From contig NZ_JAAXCU010000011.1 in assembly GCF_012911845.1 (NCBI RefSeq), forward strand, positions 1-35,605: a stretch of DNA of 35,605 nt, written 5' to 3'. This DNA comes from Bacillus sp. RO2. Its GTDB lineage: Bacteria; Bacillota; Bacilli; Bacillales; Bacillaceae_I. The notes beneath the pieces are model-generated. The model was not told the origin of the DNA, did not search any database, and saw nothing but the letters and a program-made list of their open reading frames with translations. How positions within the stretch are numbered: the stretch's first letter is position 1; every line of letters begins with the position of its first letter. The translations under genes were made by a program, and so were the position numbers. Positions 14,611 through 22,889 of this stretch are shown one piece after another.

Positions 14611-15333
14611 ATGGTTAAAGTGTATCAGAAGATGTTGGCTTTCAGTTTTACTTTGATGCTTGGTATGATATTGTCCTTGGTTACGGCAGAAGAGGCTTCA
14701 GCATATAACTGGACAAGAACATTAAGTGAAGGTTCCAGTGGGTCGGATGTAAGGGAGTTGCAGATTCGTGTAGCCGGATGGGCAGCGGATTCACCTCAAC
14801 AAACAGTTGTAAGTGTAGATGGACAGTTTGGGGCTGGAACAAAAGCTGCGGTCATACGTTTTCAGCGTGCTTATGGGTTGACGGCGGATGGAGTAGTCGG
14901 ACCGCAGACGCAAGCCAAGTTAAATGAGTTGGAATCACCAAATGGAACGAAACACTTCAGTTACAGTGAATTTTATTCTAAAGACGGAAGCGGATTTAAC
15001 GGAGGGAATGTATCGGCTGCGACTGTACAAGAGAATGTGCGTCGAATGATGTACAAGCTTGAGGCAATCCGAGTGAAAATTGGAAACCGTTCAATGAATG
15101 TTAACTCCGGTTTTAGAAGCATCTCTCACAATCGCAATGTAGGAGGAGCATCCAATAGCCAGCACACGTATGGGATTGCGGCAGACATCAGCGTATCAGG
15201 TGTGAGTACTACTACTGTTCGAAATGCGGCAAAAAGCTCGGGATTTAGCGGGATCTACAGCGAAGGCAGCTTTACACATATGGATAGCCGAGTGGAATAT
15301 CCTTATGGTACACAATCTTGGTGGTGGGAATAA
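14611..15333 (+). CDS. secreted peptidoglycan-binding M15-type D,D-carboxypeptidase-like hydrolase
   Basis: 240 residues. A signal peptide ends near EEASA. A PG_binding_1 domain follows (SSGSDVRELQIRVAGW, GQFGAGTKAAVIRFQRAYGL, DGVVGPQTQAKL). The C-terminal domain is of M15A type, with zinc-site motifs SQHTYGIAADI (H, D) and the second His in FTHMDSR. It should cleave D-Ala-containing cross-links or stems in the cell wall. The ATG at 14611 is chosen because GGGAG lies upstream; the GTG at 14590 has no ribosome binding site and would spoil the signal peptide. A strong terminator follows. Confidence 0.88.
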   Translation: MVKVYQKMLAFSFTLMLGMILSLVTAEEASAYNWTRTLSEGSSGSDVRELQIRVAGWAADSPQQTVVSVDGQFGAGTKAAVIRFQRAYGLTADGVVGPQTQAKLNELESPNGTKHFSYSEFYSKDGSGFNGGNVSAATVQENVRRMMYKLEAIRVKIGNRSMNVNSGFRSISHNRNVGGASNSQHTYGIAADISVSGVSTTTVRNAAKSSGFSGIYSEGSFTHMDSRVEYPYGTQSWWWE

Positions 15334-15338
15334 GTATG

Positions 15339-15376
15339 AAAAAGAGGGCTTATCATTTCGGTAAGCCCTCTTTTTT
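15339..15376. terminator. bidirectional terminator
   Basis: AAAAAGAGGGCTTA and TAAGCCCTCTTTTTT pair around a 9-nt loop, between the convergent M15 peptidase and MEDS-domain genes. Confidence 0.9.
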
Positions 15377-15945
15377 CACCCATTTATAGTAGGTTGGTAG
15401 AATTCTGATACAACCAATTTATCTTCCATTAATATATAGGGGTGTGTTTCTAATAAAATATTTCTGAGATAATCAGGCATTTTAGCTCCTTCATAAGCAC
15501 ATACCAAAGGGAAATCAAGCTGATGCACGGCATTATCCACAATACGCTCAAGGTCTTCCACAATATGCAAAGGACCGTCCATTGTTGCCCACTCTACATG
15601 TGCCCATGAGCGGAACGGAAGCTTTTTATCTACTAAATGCTGAACAGTGTTTACAAAGTAATCATAGATTGCCGGGGGATGGTAACTTCCACTAGAAAAA
15701 TAGAAGTCGAAATTGTTCACCCATCGAACTAACTTCATTTGCTCTTCTGATAAACGATTGCTCAGCTTCTGTTCTAGCATTGGATAAATCCGTTGATTTT
15801 CAATGACGATAACATAATCTCCCGCTGATACCCCTGATTGAACAAAATCTACTAGCTTCTCCAAGTATTCTTCCCGTCCTTTGTAGGAAAAAAGAACATG
15901 GATATTCCTTTGTTCTTTAAACAGATCGTTCATTCTGCTTTTCAA
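15376..15945 (-). CDS. MEDS domain-containing protein
   Basis: 189 residues matching the MEDS (DcmR-type sensory) fold: NIHVLFSYKGREEYLEKLVDFVQSG near the start, then GDYVIVIENQRIYPMLEQ and LVCAYEGAKMPDYL near the end. In bacilli and actinobacteria MEDS domains often sit in anti-sigma or sensory proteins, but here no kinase or helix-turn-helix domain is attached. The TTG at 15945 is supported by AAAGGGGTG 5-6 nt upstream; the ATG at 15933 is too far from it. Transcribed alone. Confidence 0.78.
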   Translation of the reverse strand: MKSRMNDLFKEQRNIHVLFSYKGREEYLEKLVDFVQSGVSAGDYVIVIENQRIYPMLEQKLSNRLSEEQMKLVRWVNNFDFYFSSGSYHPPAIYDYFVNTVQHLVDKKLPFRSWAHVEWATMDGPLHIVEDLERIVDNAVHQLDFPLVCAYEGAKMPDYLRNILLETHPYILMEDKLVVSEFYQPTING

Positions 15946-16143
15946 GTAATCACCCCTTTATATCTTTTTTTTATCTACTTACTATACTACTAGAAATCAT
16001 GGGCAAAAGCGATGGGCGGAGGAAAGATAAATCTAATGGCGAATTGCAGGAAAAATAAACCACTATATGGAATTTATATAGGTTGGATTTTTTTTAGAAT
16101 TAGCGAAGCAGTGAAAATAAATATAAAAGGAGTTGTTGTATAG

Positions 16144-16422
16144 ATGCCATTCATAGTGATTGTATTGGCATTGTCTATTGGGGTGGGAGTATTCCTTAGC
16201 CGGAAGTATCACAATAAGGCGTTGATTATCTGGGGAGTTATTACTATGCTTTCCATTGCACCATTTTTCAGCTGGATTGTGGCGATGATAGTTGCAGTAA
16301 ATGCAGGAGATGGGTTCGCCGGAGTGGCAGTTATGTGGTTAATGTTTCCGGTATTGTTTTTGATAGGAGTTGGGATGGTAGGTGCTGGTGTGTATAAGAA
16401 GGTGACGGGGGAGAACCTGTAG
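16144..16422 (+). CDS. small three-helix membrane protein
   Basis: 92 residues with three hydrophobic segments (about 2-18, 27-50, 56-82) and short basic connectors (SRKYHNK, KKVTGENL). AAGGAG lies 11 nt before the ATG. It is followed by a short-period repeat array rather than a gene. Unknown family; nothing indicates a substrate. Confidence 0.65.
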   Translation: MPFIVIVLALSIGVGVFLSRKYHNKALIIWGVITMLSIAPFFSWIVAMIVAVNAGDGFAGVAVMWLMFPVLFLIGVGMVGAGVYKKVTGENL

Positions 16423-16474
16423 GGGGATTTATTGATAGTCGCACCAATTCTAGCCCAAATCCTCCTCTAAATAT

Positions 16475-16620
16475 GGTTTGGACATTTTGGAGGCAGCTTC
16501 GGACATTTAGTCAACGTTTTAAAAGGTGGTTTGGACAATTATTTTGGGGCCTTCGGTCATTTGAAAATTTGGTTCGGTCAACTTTCCCAAATCTTCGGAC
16601 ATTTAACAAAATGATGGTCC
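16475..16620. repeat. degenerate ~21-bp intergenic repeat array
   Basis: Seven copies of a (T/C)GG(A/T)C core, mostly TTCGGACATTT or TTCGGTCA, have their GG at 16480, 16501, 16533, 16555, 16576, 16597 and 16616. Most spacings are 21-22 bp. The units are too short and too diverged for a CRISPR and do not form an open frame. The array ends against the ribosome binding site of the next gene. Confidence 0.8.
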
Positions 16621-16636
16621 GAGGGAGGATGAAAAA

Positions 16637-16891
16637 ATGAAAAATATCGATAAAAGAAACCGTTTGGATGAATCACCGTTCAGTTACCGCATTTCCAAGG
16701 ACAATACCGTTTTCCTTGATTATGAAAACCGCCAAGTGAAAATTCTAAAAGGGAAAGAAGCGAATAAATTTCTTGAGAGGGTGGAAGCTGCCGAAGATGA
16801 TAAAGCTAAGCAATTGATAATGGCAAAAGTAACAGGAAATTTCAGAAGAGGCAATGAGAGAAGTGCAAACTCTGATAAACAAAATAAATAG
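16637..16891 (+). CDS. hypothetical small soluble protein
   Basis: 84 residues, charged and probably helical at the C-terminus, with a beta-like N-terminus (SPFSYRISKDNTVFLDYENRQVKIL). GGGAGG lies about 9 nt before the ATG. It resembles conserved short Bacillus proteins of unknown role, but I cannot name the family. It starts a run of four co-directional small genes. Confidence 0.6.
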   Translation: MKNIDKRNRLDESPFSYRISKDNTVFLDYENRQVKILKGKEANKFLERVEAAEDDKAKQLIMAKVTGNFRRGNERSANSDKQNK

Positions 16892-16914
16892 GGAATAGGG
16901 GAGGGATTACACAA

Positions 16915-17193
16915 TTGAATCTTAAAATCCGTTGGTTAGTCTCAATCGCACTGGTCATTTTCACATTCTTATTTATTTCAAAAGGTCTCCAACTTTGGTC
17001 ATACGGATCAGCTGTTGATGGAGGAGGTATTGGAGTGTATTTCCTAGGATTGGAGATTAACGACAGAGTAATAGAAGTCTACATCCCAATTTATGCGATT
17101 GGGTTCTTTATTGCAGGGCTATCCACATTACTATTAAGCATAATTAATTTTACAAAATTACTGTTAAAGTCAACTTCACGGAAGGCAGTTTAA
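16915..17193 (+). CDS. small two-helix membrane protein
   Basis: 92 residues. Helices at about 6-24 and 58-80 flank a 30-residue Gly-rich loop (GSAVDGGGIGVYFLGLEIND) that should be external. The TTG start has GGGGAGGG about 9 nt upstream and no better ATG exists. It is 24 bp from the previous gene and 21 bp from the next, so likely an operon. Function unknown. Confidence 0.62.
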   Translation: MNLKIRWLVSIALVIFTFLFISKGLQLWSYGSAVDGGGIGVYFLGLEINDRVIEVYIPIYAIGFFIAGLSTLLLSIINFTKLLLKSTSRKAV

Positions 17194-17213
17194 TAACTGG
17201 GGGAATTTCATTT

Positions 17214-17519
17214 ATGAAAAAGAATCTAATCATACTAATCTCTCTTATTGCTGTTGTTCTATTGCTGCATTCTACTCCCCACATCGCCCTAAGAACCTAT
17301 GTCTTTTTCAGTGGCTACCCAATCATCGCTCTGACAACAAATATTGTGGATGATGAATATCATAACCGAGTGGATAAAGAAAAATTTAAAGAATTAAATG
17401 GGAGAGCATATACCTTGACCAAACCGCCTATTGAAAAGGCGACACAGGGAGAATTGAGGAATTATCTTGTCCGGAAATTTGGTATTTTTCACTATGTGGA
17501 GTTTATTGGGGAAGTGTAA
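17214..17519 (+). CDS. hypothetical membrane-anchored or exported protein
   Basis: 101 residues with one N-terminal hydrophobic segment (NLIILISLIAVVLLLHS) without a lipobox, then a soluble domain (TNIVDDEYHNRVDKEKFKEL, ending FHYVEFIGEV). GGGGG lies about 10 nt before the ATG. It sits inside the small-membrane-protein run at 16637-17891. No family recognised. Confidence 0.6.
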   Translation: MKKNLIILISLIAVVLLLHSTPHIALRTYVFFSGYPIIALTTNIVDDEYHNRVDKEKFKELNGRAYTLTKPPIEKATQGELRNYLVRKFGIFHYVEFIGEV

Positions 17520-17585
17520 AAGTTAGATAGAGATATGGAGCAAGGTTAAAGTTGCCGTTGGCTGATTAGAGAATAGGGGGACCTT

Positions 17586-17891
17586 ATGAAATATACTCTA
17601 ACCATCATTAGTACGGTATCAGTGGGTATTGGTTTTATATTATTATCTCTTTTCATACTTGAATTTGTCGGTGAATTCTCCTCCAAAATGGAAGGTGTTT
17701 ATTATAGTCTCGGAATTCCATGGCGGTATCCGATGTTTGCCGCCATATTGGCATTTGGAGTAGGGATGTTCCTTGACCGGGGCAGCAGGAAATATGCCAT
17801 GGCCGGATTTATGGGGCTTGCTGTTTTGTTCCTCAGTTTAATCACCATTTACTTAATCGTATTTTTTAATTTTGCTAGTGTAGGTGGGTAA
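17586..17891 (+). CDS. small three-helix membrane protein
   Basis: 101 residues with hydrophobic segments at about 3-28, 48-65 and 72-96. The loop SSKMEGVYYSLGIPWRYP lies between the first two. AGGGGG precedes the ATG. It is the last of the small-gene run and is followed by a terminator at 17959. Unknown function. Confidence 0.6.
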   Translation: MKYTLTIISTVSVGIGFILLSLFILEFVGEFSSKMEGVYYSLGIPWRYPMFAAILAFGVGMFLDRGSRKYAMAGFMGLAVLFLSLITIYLIVFFNFASVGG

Positions 17892-17958
17892 TTGAAAAGT
17901 ACTGGTAAATTTTTGAAACTAATATGATATAGTAATAAATGTAAAATGAGAAACATAT

Positions 17959-17988
17959 GCATCGGGGGACCTCCGATGCTTTTCTTTT
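17959..17988 (+). terminator. terminator before the MFS gene
   Basis: GCATCGG and CCGATGC form a 7-bp GC-rich stem with a 7-nt loop, followed by TTTTCTTTT. Confidence 0.75.
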
Positions 17989-18015
17989 GAGTGATTATTA
18001 GAAAAGGGTGGTCAC

Positions 18016-19251
18016 ATGTCTTCTTGGAAGTACCCCGTCTTATTGATTTCCGGAATCGGTATATCTTATTTGGGGAGTTGGATTTACTTAATCGCACTAA
18101 ATATATCCATTTTAAATATGACTGGTTCTGCAGCGGCGGTTGCGGGATTATACATAATCAGGCCCATCGCGATTTTATTAACCAATACGTGGGCTGGAAG
18201 TGTCATTGATAGGGTGAACAAAAGGAAGCTGATGATCTGGGTGGATGTTGCTCGTGGGGGATTGGTGTTCCTCATTCCATTCATTGATTCTCTTTGGACT
18301 ATCTACTTTATTTTATTAGTTATCAATATGGTCGGGGCATTTTTTGGACCGAGTTCTTCGGTATACATAACGAAACTTATTCCAGTCACCGAACGTAAAA
18401 GATTTAACTCATTCATGAGCATGACAAGTTCTGGGGCGTTCCTTTTGGGACCGGCCATTGCCGGATTCTTAATCATGTATGTGAGTACAGACATATGTAT
18501 CATAATCAATGCTGTAACGTTTTTAGTATGTGCATTTTTCATTTTCTTGCTGCCGGATGTAGATGAAAAGATGGAAAGTGTGCGGGAACCCATCCGTTTT
18601 GCAACGCTGTTGAGAGATTGGAATGTAGTCAAGGATTTCTCCAAGAAAGCCACATTTTTCATAACCGTCTATCTCTTGTTTCAATCTGCTATGCTACTTG
18701 GATTTGCATTAGATTCACAAGAGGTGACCTTTGTCAAACAAGTCCTGGAATTGTCCGACCGTGATTATGGACTAATTGTTAGTTTAACAGGACTCGGGGC
18801 CTTGGGCGGTGCGTTTGTGTCGGCACTCGTCGCAAAAAAAGTGCCATTAAAGGTTTATTTGGGAGTCGGCATGTTTTTAACCTCAGTAGGATATGTAGCC
18901 TTCTATGCATCTTATGATTTTTTGACCGCTACCTCTGCCTTTGTTTTCCTCGGCTTCTTTATGGCATTTGCCAATGCAGGATACGCGACATTTTTCCAGA
19001 ACACTGTCCCTGTTGACATCATGGGAAGATTCGCGAGTTTAACAGAAATGTTTCAAGGTATCGTGCAAATAGCACTGACCTTGCTCCTGGGATTTGCAGC
19101 TGAGGTGTTCACTTTACAACTTGTATGCTTGATATTTTCGGGTGTTTCAACTCTTTTCGCATTAGGTTTATTACTTACTATTTTAAGACCGTCGAAAGCA
19201 AGTTATTTTAGCGAAGAGGTCCGTTTAATAAGGGGGAGATATGTTGACTAA
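18016..19251 (+). CDS. MFS transporter (efflux type)
   Basis: 411 residues with about twelve hydrophobic helices in two halves and the MFS loop motif between helices 2 and 3 (GSVIDRVNKRKLMIWVD, a variant of GxxxDRxxRR). The pattern is of the macrolide/multidrug efflux (MefA-like) or EntS group. AGGGTGG lies about 7 nt before the ATG. Its 3' end overlaps the histidine phosphatase gene by 11 bp, so the two are co-translated. The substrate is unknown. Confidence 0.88.
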   Translation: MSSWKYPVLLISGIGISYLGSWIYLIALNISILNMTGSAAAVAGLYIIRPIAILLTNTWAGSVIDRVNKRKLMIWVDVARGGLVFLIPFIDSLWTIYFILLVINMVGAFFGPSSSVYITKLIPVTERKRFNSFMSMTSSGAFLLGPAIAGFLIMYVSTDICIIINAVTFLVCAFFIFLLPDVDEKMESVREPIRFATLLRDWNVVKDFSKKATFFITVYLLFQSAMLLGFALDSQEVTFVKQVLELSDRDYGLIVSLTGLGALGGAFVSALVAKKVPLKVYLGVGMFLTSVGYVAFYASYDFLTATSAFVFLGFFMAFANAGYATFFQNTVPVDIMGRFASLTEMFQGIVQIALTLLLGFAAEVFTLQLVCLIFSGVSTLFALGLLLTILRPSKASYFSEEVRLIRGRYVD

Positions 19252-19807
19252 TCTGTATTTCATTAGACATGCCCATTCAATTTACACAACTGATGAATTG
19301 GAGCGGCCCTTATCAGAAAAAGGTTACAAAGATGCTGAGAGAATACTAGCCTTGATTCAACCTGACAATATTGATGTGGTAGTTTCCAGCCCTTATAAAA
19401 GAGCTGTTCAAACAGTGGAAGACGTGGCGAAACACTATAATCTGGAGATTGAGATTTTTGAGGACATGAAAGAACGCAAGTTGACAGCTAAGCCTGCCGC
19501 AGATTTCACAGCAGCCATCAGAAAAGTTTGGGAGGAACCAAACTTCGCATGGGAAGGCGGCGAATCCAATTTGGAGGCACAAGCAAGGGGTGTGAAGGTT
19601 ATCCATTACCTATTGGAAAAGTACGAAGGAAAGAATGTGGCGATCGGAACGCACGGAAACATCATGGTTTTAATTATGAACTATTTTGACAAGCAGTATG
19701 ATTTCTCGTTTTGGAATAGTTTAGATATGCCGGACATCTACAAGTTAACGTTCGATGGGGATGTGTTAGTTGGAGTGAGGCGGTTGTGGGAGGGGGGACA
19801 TGGTTAA
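19241..19807 (+). CDS. histidine phosphatase family protein
   Basis: 188 residues of the phosphoglycerate mutase-like superfamily. The catalytic set is visible: R9-H10 in FIRHAHS, R54 in SPYKRAVQT, E78 in MKERK and H138 in GTHGN. The canonical RHG/RHE is RHA here, common among bacillar members of broad or unknown specificity. GGGGGAG precedes the ATG inside the end of the MFS gene. A broken small gene begins within its last codons. Confidence 0.88.
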   Translation: MLTNLYFIRHAHSIYTTDELERPLSEKGYKDAERILALIQPDNIDVVVSSPYKRAVQTVEDVAKHYNLEIEIFEDMKERKLTAKPAADFTAAIRKVWEEPNFAWEGGESNLEAQARGVKVIHYLLEKYEGKNVAIGTHGNIMVLIMNYFDKQYDFSFWNSLDMPDIYKLTFDGDVLVGVRRLWEGGHG

Positions 19808-20152
19808 AAAGAAACTACTGTTTATAGTCATCTTGTTTGGAGGACTTTTAAGTTATTTTTTTCTGGATGAACGTAAAACTCCAGGCGTTGATGAAGTGTT
19901 TTTACTGCCAGAAGGGTTTCAGGGGAGGTCCCTGAAAATGGGAGGATTTTGACATCGTCTCCTCAAAATTTCTTAGTTAATTTTGGGTGGCATAAAATTT
20001 ATGTTCAATATACCAATGATGAAGGGGCAGCAATCCAAGAAATGATGGACGTTACAGCACTTTATAGGAGTGGAACTTCTACCACAAATAGTGATAAGAC
20101 AACAGAGAAAAGTTGGTACCTGTTCGATACAAGCAAAGAAACTTGTCAATAA
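19800..20152 (+). pseudogene. DUF6843-like exported protein, internal deletion and frameshift
   Basis: Starting at the ATG at 19800, the frame encodes an N-terminal anchor (KKLLFIVILFGGLLSYFFLD) and the start of a domain (DEVFLLPEGFQG), then stops at 19952. The rest of the domain is in the +2 frame: VPENGRILTSSPQNFLVNF continuing to NFGWHKIYVQYTND and ending at 20152. The phrasing PEGFQG...VPENG is that of DUF6843-type proteins, in which about 20-30 residues normally separate the two motifs. So a short deletion removed the middle and shifted the frame. Family assignment is from memory. Confidence 0.7.
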
Positions 20153-20176
20153 AATCGGGGAAGGTGTGAGGGATAT

Positions 20177-20905
20177 ATGTTATTACATACTGAAGTTTTT
20201 GGAGATGGAGAACCAATCGTATTTTTACATACAGGCTTGCAGTCGGGGATGACTGATTTTGAAGAACAAAGGGATTATTTTCATTCGGAATTTAAGGTAA
20301 TTTTGCCTGACTTAAGAGGGCACGGGAAGTCCTTATCAAGAGATTACTCTAATTTTTATGAGGATAGTGCTTCAGACTTAAAAGATACGTTGGATTACTT
20401 AGGTGTGGAATCTGCCCATGTTGTTGGCTGTTCCATCGGTGCATTGGTTGGATTATTTTTGGCGAAAAGGTTTCCGAAGAAAGTGAAGACCTTAACACTT
20501 TCTGGGATGATGCCGGAGAAACCTGCTAATTGGTCGGAAATACATAAGAATATGGTAGAACAGCAATCTAGGATTTTGGAAAATGAACAAGTTGTAGCCT
20601 ACTTTGACCAGCTTCATGGTGATGGATGGAGGGAGTTTATCAATTTGGCTAGGCAAGAGGATTCCTATCCATTTGAAGACATTGACGATTTGGGTGAGCT
20701 AAAAATGCCAACATTGTTCATGGTTGGAGAAAAAAACGCGGATGAAGCGAAGGGAGCCGTCATTGTCCCACAGTTAAATAAGAAAATACACGTATCAGTT
20801 ATACCGTTTGCCGGACATCTAGTTCATTCCGAGCAGCCAGAGGTCTATAACCAGATTTTGAACAGGTTTTTGGAGAAATATAGCGTCGTTGGTGTAAATA
20901 ATTAG
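20177..20905 (+). CDS. alpha/beta hydrolase
   Basis: 242 residues with the full alpha/beta hydrolase layout: oxyanion HTG near residue 18, DLRGHGKS, nucleophile S86 in VGCSIGA, probable acid D189 and catalytic H214 in FAGHLVH. This is the 2-hydroxymuconate-semialdehyde hydrolase/BioH-like shape, and the substrate is not predictable. GTGAGGG precedes the ATG. It is followed by a 20-bp repeat array, not by a gene. Confidence 0.88.
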   Translation: MLLHTEVFGDGEPIVFLHTGLQSGMTDFEEQRDYFHSEFKVILPDLRGHGKSLSRDYSNFYEDSASDLKDTLDYLGVESAHVVGCSIGALVGLFLAKRFPKKVKTLTLSGMMPEKPANWSEIHKNMVEQQSRILENEQVVAYFDQLHGDGWREFINLARQEDSYPFEDIDDLGELKMPTLFMVGEKNADEAKGAVIVPQLNKKIHVSVIPFAGHLVHSEQPEVYNQILNRFLEKYSVVGVNN

Positions 20906-20970
20906 TGAAAATAGCCTTTAAGCGGAAGGAGATTACCTCAACTTGATGAGGCAGCAGGGTGTCAGGGAAA

Positions 20971-21110
20971 TATATCAAGAAATTTGGCAATATATCAATA
21001 ATTTTTGAGATTTATCAATAAAATTCAGGATATATCAAGAAATCTAGTGATTTATCAAGAAATTTTGAGATATATCAAGAAATCTAGAGATTTATCAATA
21101 ATTCAATCGA
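20971..21110. repeat. 20-bp period intergenic repeat array, seven copies
   Basis: The core TATATCAA or TTTATCAA starts at 20971, 20991, 21011, 21031, 21051, 21071 and 21091, an exact 20-bp period. The intervening bases (GAAATCTAGNGA-like) are semi-conserved. It is strongly AT-rich, in phase with two helical turns, and lies between two co-directional genes. It carries no open frame and is not a CRISPR. Confidence 0.9.
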
Positions 21111-21126
21111 GAGGTGCGTGATATCA

Positions 21127-21645
21127 GTGAAATCTACCGAAACCGGGTACGTGCCAATTCAACTAAGAGCCCTTTTAATGGAAGATTTCCCTGTGGTGGA
21201 AAAATGGAGCAAAGATAATGCGTTCTGCCTTGCGAATGGCTGGGAAATTGGTAGAAACGAGGATGAACTTTATTCATGGTGGCACAATTGTGTACATAAC
21301 CACCCCCATGACTTTTTAAGATTAGGAATTCAATATGAATCAAGATTAATTGGCTATGCAGACTTGGCATACATCAATGGTAATAGCGCAGAGCTTGGCA
21401 TCGCCATAGGAGAAAGCAAAGTATGGGGACATGGAGTCGATACGGAAGCTTTGAAGCAATTAATGATCTATGCAACCGGAAAGTTTGGCACTCAACTTTT
21501 TGGTGCAGAAACGCATGAAGCCAACACACGCTCCAGAAAAATGTTAGAGAAACTAGGATTCACCGAGATTAGCAGAATTGGGTCTGAAGAATACATGGGG
21601 ATAGAAAGTCAGTTGATTCAGTACAGATTTAACAAGGGGGAATAA
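21127..21645 (+). CDS. GNAT family N-acetyltransferase (RimJ/RimL-like)
   Basis: 172 residues. The acetyl-CoA-binding region reads AIGESKVWGHGVDTEALKQL and is followed by the typical HEANTRSRKMLEKLGF of RimJ/RimL-like enzymes. The GTG at 21127 is favoured, with GAGGTG 10 nt upstream; the GTG at 21118 is only 1 nt from it. It begins an operon-like series with Nudix, two APH-fold kinases and an ASCH protein, with gaps of a few bases. The acceptor is unknown. Confidence 0.85.
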   Translation: MKSTETGYVPIQLRALLMEDFPVVEKWSKDNAFCLANGWEIGRNEDELYSWWHNCVHNHPHDFLRLGIQYESRLIGYADLAYINGNSAELGIAIGESKVWGHGVDTEALKQLMIYATGKFGTQLFGAETHEANTRSRKMLEKLGFTEISRIGSEEYMGIESQLIQYRFNKGE

Positions 21646-21648
21646 ACA

Positions 21649-22074
21649 ATGGTACAAAAAGAAAGAGTGACTCCTAAACACATCGTTTCGGCAGCGACAG
21701 TTGTTTTGAATGACAAGAATGAAGTCCTTTTAATTAAGGGTCCACGCCGTGGATGGGAGATGCCTGGCGGACAAGTGGAAGAGGGTGAATCATTAAAGGA
21801 TGCTGCCATCAGGGAAACGAAGGAAGAGTCGGGAATCGATGTGGAAATCGTGAAATTCTGCGGAGTTTTCCAAAATGTCAGTGGCTCCATATGTAACACG
21901 CTGTTCCTGGCTAGAGCGGTTGGCGGAACACCTACTACCTCACCAGAGAGTTTGGAAGTTGGTTTCTATCCTGTAGAGCAAGCGTTGGAAATGGTGACTT
22001 ATATGAATTTTAGAGAGCGGATTGAATATTGTTTAAAAGAAGAAATGATTCCTTTTTACATAGAGTTTAATTAA
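21649..22074 (+). CDS. Nudix hydrolase
   Basis: 141 residues with a full Nudix box, GGQVEEGESLKDAAIRETKE followed by ESGIDV (Gx5Ex7REUxEExGU). It should hydrolyse a nucleoside diphosphate derivative with Mg2+; the target is unknown. It starts 3 bp after the acetyltransferase stop with GGGGGA as ribosome binding site, so it is co-expressed with that gene. Confidence 0.92.
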   Translation: MVQKERVTPKHIVSAATVVLNDKNEVLLIKGPRRGWEMPGGQVEEGESLKDAAIRETKEESGIDVEIVKFCGVFQNVSGSICNTLFLARAVGGTPTTSPESLEVGFYPVEQALEMVTYMNFRERIEYCLKEEMIPFYIEFN

Positions 22075-22088
22075 CTGGAGTGGTCACG

Positions 22089-22874
22089 ATGAAACCAATT
22101 CAACTTGAAGAAGTTCCAATTGTAATAAAAGATTATGTGAAGAACATTCATTCCATCACCTTCCCCCGCCAAGGGTGTACATCTGATGTTGGCATCATTC
22201 AAAGTGACATTGGTAGATATGCTCTAAAACGGACCAAGAAACCGCAATTCAATGCGTGGTTAAAAAAAGAGATAAAGGTATTAAGAGGCTTGAATCAGGA
22301 AACCTCACTGCCTGTTCCGAAAGTTGAACAATTTGTTGAGGCAGATGGACAGTCTTGGGCATTATTAGAGTTTCTAGAAGGGGAAACGGTAAGGGCTGCG
22401 TTAAGCAAAACCCATCATAAAGGGAAACGGGAAGAGTTGTTAATAAACTTCGGTAAAGTCGTATCTGACATCCATGCTACCCCGTGTCCGGAAGCCTTAA
22501 AGAGCGAAAAAATTTGGTTGGATGATATGCTGAATCAAGCAGTATACAATCTACAAAACTACGAGGTGGATGGTTCGGAAGACTTGTTGGAACAAATTAA
22601 GGAAAACCGACCTAGTAAAACGAAACAAACCCTTATCCATGGCGACTTAACAGTTGATAATGTTTTAGTACATAATGACGTGGTCACAGGAATCATTGAC
22701 TGGAGCGGGGGAGCATTTGGCGATCCAAGGTACGATGTATCTTTGGCTATTAGACCGAAACCACACATCTTTGAGTGGGAAAGGGATAAGTTATGTTTTT
22801 TTGAAGGGTATGGAGGCAGCATTTTGAGTAATGAGGATTATGACTATTTCATCAACCTTTATGAGTACTTTTAA
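22089..22874 (+). CDS. aminoglycoside phosphotransferase (APH) fold kinase
   Basis: 261 residues with an N-lobe followed by the catalytic loop HGDLTVDNVLV and the metal-binding GIIDWSGGAFGDPRYD, typical of APH/choline kinase-like enzymes. The ATG at 22089 has GGAG 8-9 nt upstream; the GTG at 22080 overlaps that site. It is one of two adjacent APH-fold genes that are clearly different in sequence. Substrate may be an aminoglycoside, macrolide or small metabolite; not decidable. Confidence 0.85.
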   Translation: MKPIQLEEVPIVIKDYVKNIHSITFPRQGCTSDVGIIQSDIGRYALKRTKKPQFNAWLKKEIKVLRGLNQETSLPVPKVEQFVEADGQSWALLEFLEGETVRAALSKTHHKGKREELLINFGKVVSDIHATPCPEALKSEKIWLDDMLNQAVYNLQNYEVDGSEDLLEQIKENRPSKTKQTLIHGDLTVDNVLVHNDVVTGIIDWSGGAFGDPRYDVSLAIRPKPHIFEWERDKLCFFEGYGGSILSNEDYDYFINLYEYF

Positions 22875-22889
22875 AAGGGGGAATGTGTA

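Noticed and set aside
20070-20252. 60-residue frame before the alpha/beta hydrolase
   Set aside because: Shadow of the DUF6843-like remnant and hydrolase start; it has no ribosome binding site.
20971-21110. CRISPR or iteron-type replication origin
   Set aside because: Units are 20 bp, semi-conserved, without spacers; no Rep protein or DnaA boxes are nearby.
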